Positions 6,062 to 8,723 of a stretch of 8,723 nt of DNA are shown in pieces. Source of the DNA: Candidatus Methanoperedens sp. (lineage in GTDB: Archaea > Halobacteriota > Methanosarcinia > Methanosarcinales > Methanoperedenaceae); contig JAJRAP010000045.1 of NCBI GenBank assembly GCA_028679855.1, forward strand, positions 1 through 8,723. Direction: 5' to 3'. A program made the position numbers and the translations under genes. The notes beneath the pieces are model-generated. The model did no database searches. It was not told the DNA's origin and worked only from the letters and a program-made list of their open reading frames with translations. Each line of letters opens with the position of its first letter. The first letter of the stretch is position 1.

Positions 6062-6496
6062 TCATTTTTTTAAATTCTCTAAATATTTTATCCATCTTTT
6101 TTCACGCCGTATTCTGTTTTCCTTGGACTTTCGATAAAACTCTCCTTTTTCTCTCATTTTTGGCAGGTCTTTGAGAGTATCCACGGCTCTGATAAGTCCA
6201 GCTATTTCATCGCATAGTTGTCTTCCTTCTGAAATTGTTAGCTTTAGGGTCTCAAGATCTTTTTCTTTCCTGAGTTTTATCTCCTGAAGTATGTCCAGGA
6301 GGATTTTTATTTCTTTTAAATCCTTGCTAGATAGCCTGTTTTTTGTTATAAGGTCAAATATGAACTCTCTTATTTTGATATTTTTGCCTTGCACATCCAG
6401 ATTTTCGGGATATTGAGTACCAACCCATGCAAGACGTTTATGTAGTCTGATTTCGCATTTTCTCCTATCCTCCTGGGTATATTCATCAGCACTCAC
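6062..6496 (-). CDS. Helical archaeal protein, DUF5788-like
   Basis: This 144-residue protein is rich in charged helices and has no signal or membrane segment. The order of features matches my memory of the archaeal DUF5788 family: an N-terminal acidic start, RLHKRLAWVGTQYPENLDVQ (about 17-36), KIREFIFDLITK (41-52), a long helix LKEIKILLDILQEIKLRKEKDLE (about 59-81), and SEGRQLCDEIAGLIRAVDTLKDL (89-111). It ends in a basic tail. The function of that family is unknown to me. The start is supported by a GGTG element about five bases upstream on the coding strand. It is separated from the CGCC thioredoxin-like gene by 30 bases, so it may be in the same transcript, but nothing ties it to metal or thiol chemistry. 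Confidence 0.72.
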   Translation of the reverse strand: MSADEYTQEDRRKCEIRLHKRLAWVGTQYPENLDVQGKNIKIREFIFDLITKNRLSSKDLKEIKILLDILQEIKLRKEKDLETLKLTISEGRQLCDEIAGLIRAVDTLKDLPKMREKGEFYRKSKENRIRREKRWIKYLENLKK

Positions 6497-6526
6497 ATTT
6501 TAACACCACAATTTAATGCTCATGAG

Positions 6527-6865
6527 CTATTTATCTCCCCCGCCGCAGAATTCGTTTTTTTCACTCCTCCAAATTTTGATTTCATCATCTGAAGGATACC
6601 TCCCAATAGATTTGATAACATTATTCACCATTATAATTGGACTTTTCAAATTTTTCTTAGCTTTAAGTTTAGTTATCACAGGGTATTTTTCAACGTCATT
6701 TGAACTGAGCGGTATTGCCTTAATATCAACATCTTCACCAAATTCCGATTTCAAATTTTTAACAAATGCAAAAACACGGATAACGGTACTGTCCAGTTGC
6801 CATGAGTTTCCGCAGCATCCACAACCCGATGGCGGGTTCAAAAAGATTGTAATTTTAAGTGTCAT
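6527..6865 (-). CDS. Thioredoxin-like protein with CGCC motif
   Basis: This 112-residue protein starts with a strand (KITIFLN), then PPSGCGCCGN, which places C15, C17 and C18 where thioredoxins keep the CxxC pair. The rest fits a thioredoxin fold: a helix to about residue 40, DVDIKAIPL as a strand, then SPIIMVNNVIKSIGRYPSDD with the cis-proline equivalent P76. A final FCGGGDK adds C107 near the C-terminus. The tail from the proline onwards parallels the CAKC mini-thioredoxin 245 bases upstream (TPAIAI...GRIPSKDEIKKW against SPIIMV...GRYPSDDEIKIW), so the two are likely diverged relatives. Three clustered cysteines plus one near the end suggest metal or metalloid binding, or a redox relay serving the permease. 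No ribosome site is visible before the ATG. Confidence 0.75.
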   Translation of the reverse strand: MTLKITIFLNPPSGCGCCGNSWQLDSTVIRVFAFVKNLKSEFGEDVDIKAIPLSSNDVEKYPVITKLKAKKNLKSPIIMVNNVIKSIGRYPSDDEIKIWRSEKNEFCGGGDK

Positions 6866-6901
6866 TTCTTAAGTATAATTTGCAAAAATTTTGTGGTAGT
6901 T

Positions 6902-7096
6902 TCATCCACGATTTCTACATTTACAGGCGGATTCAACAAATCCTGATAAATGCGCTCCTATTGATGCAAGGCAGGTCATTGTACCAAAACCTTCAGACCT
7001 CAGTTTTCGTGCCACCCTGTCTGCAATTTCCCCGACATTAGAGCCGCCGGAACAGGAATAAATCAGTCTTGTACCACCAGTGCAACATTCAGCCAT
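6902..7096 (-). pseudogene. Truncated DGC-domain-like Cys protein
   Basis: The 64-residue frame begins MAECCTGGTRLIYSCSGGSN and continues VGEIADRVARKLRSEGFGTM-TCLASIGAHLSGFVESA, which matches the first half of the DGC family (putative zinc-binding proteins of about 110-130 residues with conserved cysteines). C4, C5, C15 and C42 are present. After GFVESA the reading becomes CKCRNRG and stops at 6902-6904, so the second half, including the expected DGC-P-x-x-C region, is absent. In the neighbouring frame VNVEIVDE looks like the next family strand, which suggests a 1-base frameshift near 6927-6931, but what follows is not family-like. A strong ribosome site precedes the ATG, so a short product may still be made. 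I call it a probable pseudogene; a naturally short form is the alternative. Confidence 0.62.
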
Positions 7097-7103
7097 CTTG
7101 ATA

Positions 7104-7110
7104 TCCTCCT
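7104..7110 (-). promoter_or_regulatory. Strong Shine-Dalgarno AGGAGGA for the DGC-like gene
   Basis: On the minus strand AGGAGGA sits seven bases before the ATG at 7096 and touches the stop codon of the mini-thioredoxin gene. It fixes the start and shows that the DGC-like frame was, and may still be, efficiently translated. Confidence 0.7.
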
Positions 7111-7349
7111 TATTTCTTCTCGTTTATCCATTTTTTTATTTCATCTTTTGACGGAATCCTGCCTGCAGCTTTTATTTCCTCGTCAATAGCGATCGCAGGA
7201 GTCATCATAACGCCGTAATTCATAATCTCATCGATTTTATCAACTTTGACGATCTCAGCGTTAATACCGAGTTCAGCTACGGTTTCCTTTGTAATTTCCA
7301 TCAATTTTTTACATTTAGCACATCCGGTTCCTAAAATCTCAATCTTCAT
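7110..7349 (-). CDS. MTH895-like mini-thioredoxin (redox-active disulfide protein)
   Basis: The 79-residue protein is a complete minimal thioredoxin fold of the Thioredoxin_3 type. KIEILGTGCAKCKKL gives strand 1 and the CAKC active site (C10, C13), INAEIVKVDKI is the second strand, MMTPAIAIDE carries the cis-proline P51, and GRIPSKDEIKKW is the closing helix. These proteins are cytoplasmic thiol-disulfide exchangers commonly found next to YraQ/ArsP-type permeases and ArsR regulators. The start ATG overlaps the TGA of the preceding 92-aa gene (ATGA), with AAGGAG about eight bases upstream, so translation is coupled. It probably delivers electrons to, or carries the substrate of, the efflux permease two genes upstream. 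Confidence 0.87.
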   Translation of the reverse strand: MKIEILGTGCAKCKKLMEITKETVAELGINAEIVKVDKIDEIMNYGVMMTPAIAIDEEIKAAGRIPSKDEIKKWINEKK

Positions 7350-7624
7350 TTTGATTTCTCCTTACAGTAGTTTCTATATTCTTCCATTAACGCCTCTGCA
7401 TACTCATTCTGAGCCTCAGAAGGTATATAATTGTAGATTGAAAACTCCTTTACAAGTTCCTCCTTTTTAACATCCTCTGGATTTTTCCCTGATTCATAGA
7501 GCTTTTTAAATATCTCACCTAAGGCTATTATACCTACTTTAACGCCTCCCACATTTACCATTGTTACTTTAGGGGCGCCTGACGGACAGCAAGTTTTACC
7601 CAAACGCATCACTTTTCCGTTCAT
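7346..7624 (-). CDS. Unrecognised 92-aa protein with Cys-Cys motif, between permease and thioredoxin
   Basis: I do not recognise this family firmly. The N-terminus holds KTCCPSGAP with adjacent cysteines C12 and C13, then a strand pair KVTMVNVGGVKVGIIAL (19-35), a helix EIFKKLYESG (37-46), a lysine/glutamate-rich helix, SIYNYIPSEAQNEYAEALMEEYRNYC (62-87) and a third cysteine, C87, near the end. It has no membrane segment, so it should be cytoplasmic. Its ATG overlaps the permease stop (TAATG) and its own stop overlaps the thioredoxin start (ATGA). Such tight coupling on both sides implies equal production and a shared job. A metal or metalloid chaperone, or a small carbon-metal bond-cleaving accessory, would fit; both are guesses. 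Confidence 0.75.
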   Translation of the reverse strand: MNGKVMRLGKTCCPSGAPKVTMVNVGGVKVGIIALGEIFKKLYESGKNPEDVKKEELVKEFSIYNYIPSEAQNEYAEALMEEYRNYCKEKSK

Positions 7625-8676
7625 TATCCCACTACCTTTCCATAAGTAAACCCTGCAAATGTCGAAATCAATACAACCAGCAAGATGAACGTTGCTGTCC
7701 TGGTTGTACCCATGATACCGCGCAGTACAAGCATACTTGGAAGACTTACCGCAGGTCCAGCTAAGAGCAGTGAAAGCGCAGGTCCACTACCTATGATCCC
7801 TGCTGAATATCCAAAGGTCGTGCTGACGATTGGAACCTCAAGCAGCGTCGGCATATACAGCAGCGCGCCTATTATAGATGCTGTAAAGCACGATGTGAAG
7901 GAGTTCCCGCCTAAAAATGCCCGGAAGGTCTCAGGCGGAAGATAATATGCTATTACTCCCACGATAAAAGTTCCAACTATCAGTATAGGGAATATCTTTT
8001 TTGTCAAATCCCATGTTTCGTATCCCCAATTCCTGATCTCTTCCCTGTTAAAATAGTATTTTAGCAGAATTATTACACCAAGTATGAGCATGGCAATAAT
8101 ACCCAGTCTTGTAGTCAAACTTAAGCTAGATGTACCAATAACCAGTATCAAGACCATTAGAACAAAAAGCAGCAGTAAAACCCATTGCGGCTGATTGCGC
8201 TCTTCATTCATTTCGAATTGAACATTTGTTCTATTTTTCAGGTCAAAGTCCTTAAATAGAGAAGCCATAACCAATCCGATGATAATAGACGTGGAAACTG
8301 CCATGACTGCCCTTGCTGCACCAAGACTAAATCCTAAAATGTTTGCCGTGTATATAATTGCCAGTATATTGATGGCTGGGCCGGAATATAAAAAAGTAGT
8401 CGCAGGACCTATGCCTGCTCCCCGCCTGTATATTCCGGCGAAAAGAGGTAAAATGGTGCAGCTGCAGACCGCAAGCACGGTTCCGGAGACTGATGCGATG
8501 CTGTAAGATACGATTTTTCTAGTTTTGCTGCTTAAATATCTTATCACGGAATCCTTGGAAACGAATACGGCAATCGCACCTGCGATGAAGAACGCTGGAA
8601 CCAGACATGCCAGCACATGTGCCGATAGGTAATCAGACACGCTTACGAGTCCGCTCATTATTGCGTCATTTAGCAT
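7624..8676 (-). CDS. YraQ/ArsP-type efflux permease (SO_0444-like)
   Basis: This 350-residue integral membrane protein has about ten hydrophobic segments in two halves, split by a charged cytoplasmic stretch at about 141-163. The first half carries the family hallmark AVCSCTILPLFAGIYRRGAG (69-88), with C71 and C73 in a membrane region, and LYSGPAINILAI (96-107). The second half has YMPTLLEVP (274-282, with buried E280) and SGPALSLLLAGPAVSLP (297-313), an inverted echo of the first. Relatives export trivalent organoarsenicals (ArsP) or are implicated in Cu/Zn efflux (SO_0444). The ATG is the first in-frame start after the promoter-like region at 8677-8711. It leads a coupled run of small Cys proteins, so it is probably the transport core of the module. 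The exact substrate is not determined. Confidence 0.88.
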   Translation of the reverse strand: MLNDAIMSGLVSVSDYLSAHVLACLVPAFFIAGAIAVFVSKDSVIRYLSSKTRKIVSYSIASVSGTVLAVCSCTILPLFAGIYRRGAGIGPATTFLYSGPAINILAIIYTANILGFSLGAARAVMAVSTSIIIGLVMASLFKDFDLKNRTNVQFEMNEERNQPQWVLLLLFVLMVLILVIGTSSLSLTTRLGIIAMLILGVIILLKYYFNREEIRNWGYETWDLTKKIFPILIVGTFIVGVIAYYLPPETFRAFLGGNSFTSCFTASIIGALLYMPTLLEVPIVSTTFGYSAGIIGSGPALSLLLAGPAVSLPSMLVLRGIMGTTRTATFILLVVLISTFAGFTYGKVVG

Positions 8677-8711
8677 ATTTCAATTATATTTGAAATACTT
8701 CAACATAAAAG
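8677..8711 (-). promoter_or_regulatory. Promoter/operator of the permease operon with TTCAA/TTGAA half-sites
   Basis: ATTTCAA (8677-8683) and TTGAAAT (8690-8696) form an inverted repeat with a 6-base spacer, directly before the permease ATG. TTGAA (8690-8694) and TTCAA (8699-8703) form a second, overlapping repeat with a 4-base spacer. On the minus strand CTTTTATG (8704-8711) is a TATA-like element about 30 bases before the ATG, which would give a nearly leaderless message. Half-sites between TATA box and start are a typical repressor arrangement. The TGAA-TTCA style recalls ArsR/SmtB operators; the binding protein is inferred. Confidence 0.5.
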
Positions 8712-8723
8712 TTGCGGTTAGTA

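Noticed and set aside
6902..6904. TGA at the end of the DGC-like gene read as selenocysteine
   Set aside because: Reading through gives no family-like sequence and no Sec insertion element is evident; a frameshift explains the loss better.
1..8723. CRISPR array, tRNA, rRNA, transposase or integrase
   Set aside because: No regularly spaced long repeats, cloverleaf-like sequence, ribosomal RNA core or recombinase motif was seen on either strand.

Overview
The window looks archaeal, most likely from a euryarchaeon of the Methanosarcinales type (methanogen or anaerobic methane oxidiser). The reasons are a perfect GGAGGTGA ribosome-binding site, AT-rich TATA-type upstream regions, leaderless-looking starts, and small protein families I associate with these archaea (a DUF5788-like protein, a short Cys-plus-coiled-coil protein, an MTH895-like mini-thioredoxin). 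The genus is not provable from this sequence. There are no rRNA, tRNA, CRISPR or transposase genes. The theme is thiol/disulfide chemistry and metal or metalloid handling.

Plus strand, 1-5608. First comes the 3' part of a large exported protein that joins a thioredoxin domain to a CcdA/DsbD-type membrane domain. A membrane-anchored DsbA-like oxidoreductase follows; together they could move electrons across the membrane and handle disulfides outside the cell. Directly after it lies a short relic of a P1B-type heavy-metal ATPase, then a SAM-dependent methyltransferase. A regulatory region with three exact-phase 13-bp repeats precedes a tight cluster: an ArsR-like winged-helix regulator, a 68-aa Cys-rich/coiled-coil protein and a small cupin. 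An ABC exporter pair (ATPase, then ABC-2 permease, overlapping) comes next. The block ends in a badly damaged ZIP-family metal transporter (two 1-base deletions and a large internal deletion).

Convergence zone, 5609-5738. No gene is seen; it contains a 7-bp-arm inverted repeat and a perfect TTCAAAT-CA-ATTTGAA palindrome.

Minus strand, 8676 down to 5739. A compact operon-like set begins with a YraQ/ArsP-type permease, overlaps into an unfamiliar 92-aa protein with a Cys-Cys motif, and overlaps again into a CxxC mini-thioredoxin. A truncated DGC-like Cys protein and a second thioredoxin-like protein (CGCC) follow. The last two genes, a DUF5788-like protein and a small protein with a TBP-like half repeat, may be unrelated housekeeping or unknown-function genes. 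The permease start is preceded by three spaced TTCAA/TTGAA half-sites next to a TATA-like element, which suggests repressor control.

The best candidate for an undescribed system is the permease plus Cys-Cys protein plus two related thioredoxin-like proteins plus DGC-like protein: a redox-assisted metalloid or organometal efflux module. The two dead metal transporters elsewhere in the window show that this locus has gained and lost metal-handling genes.
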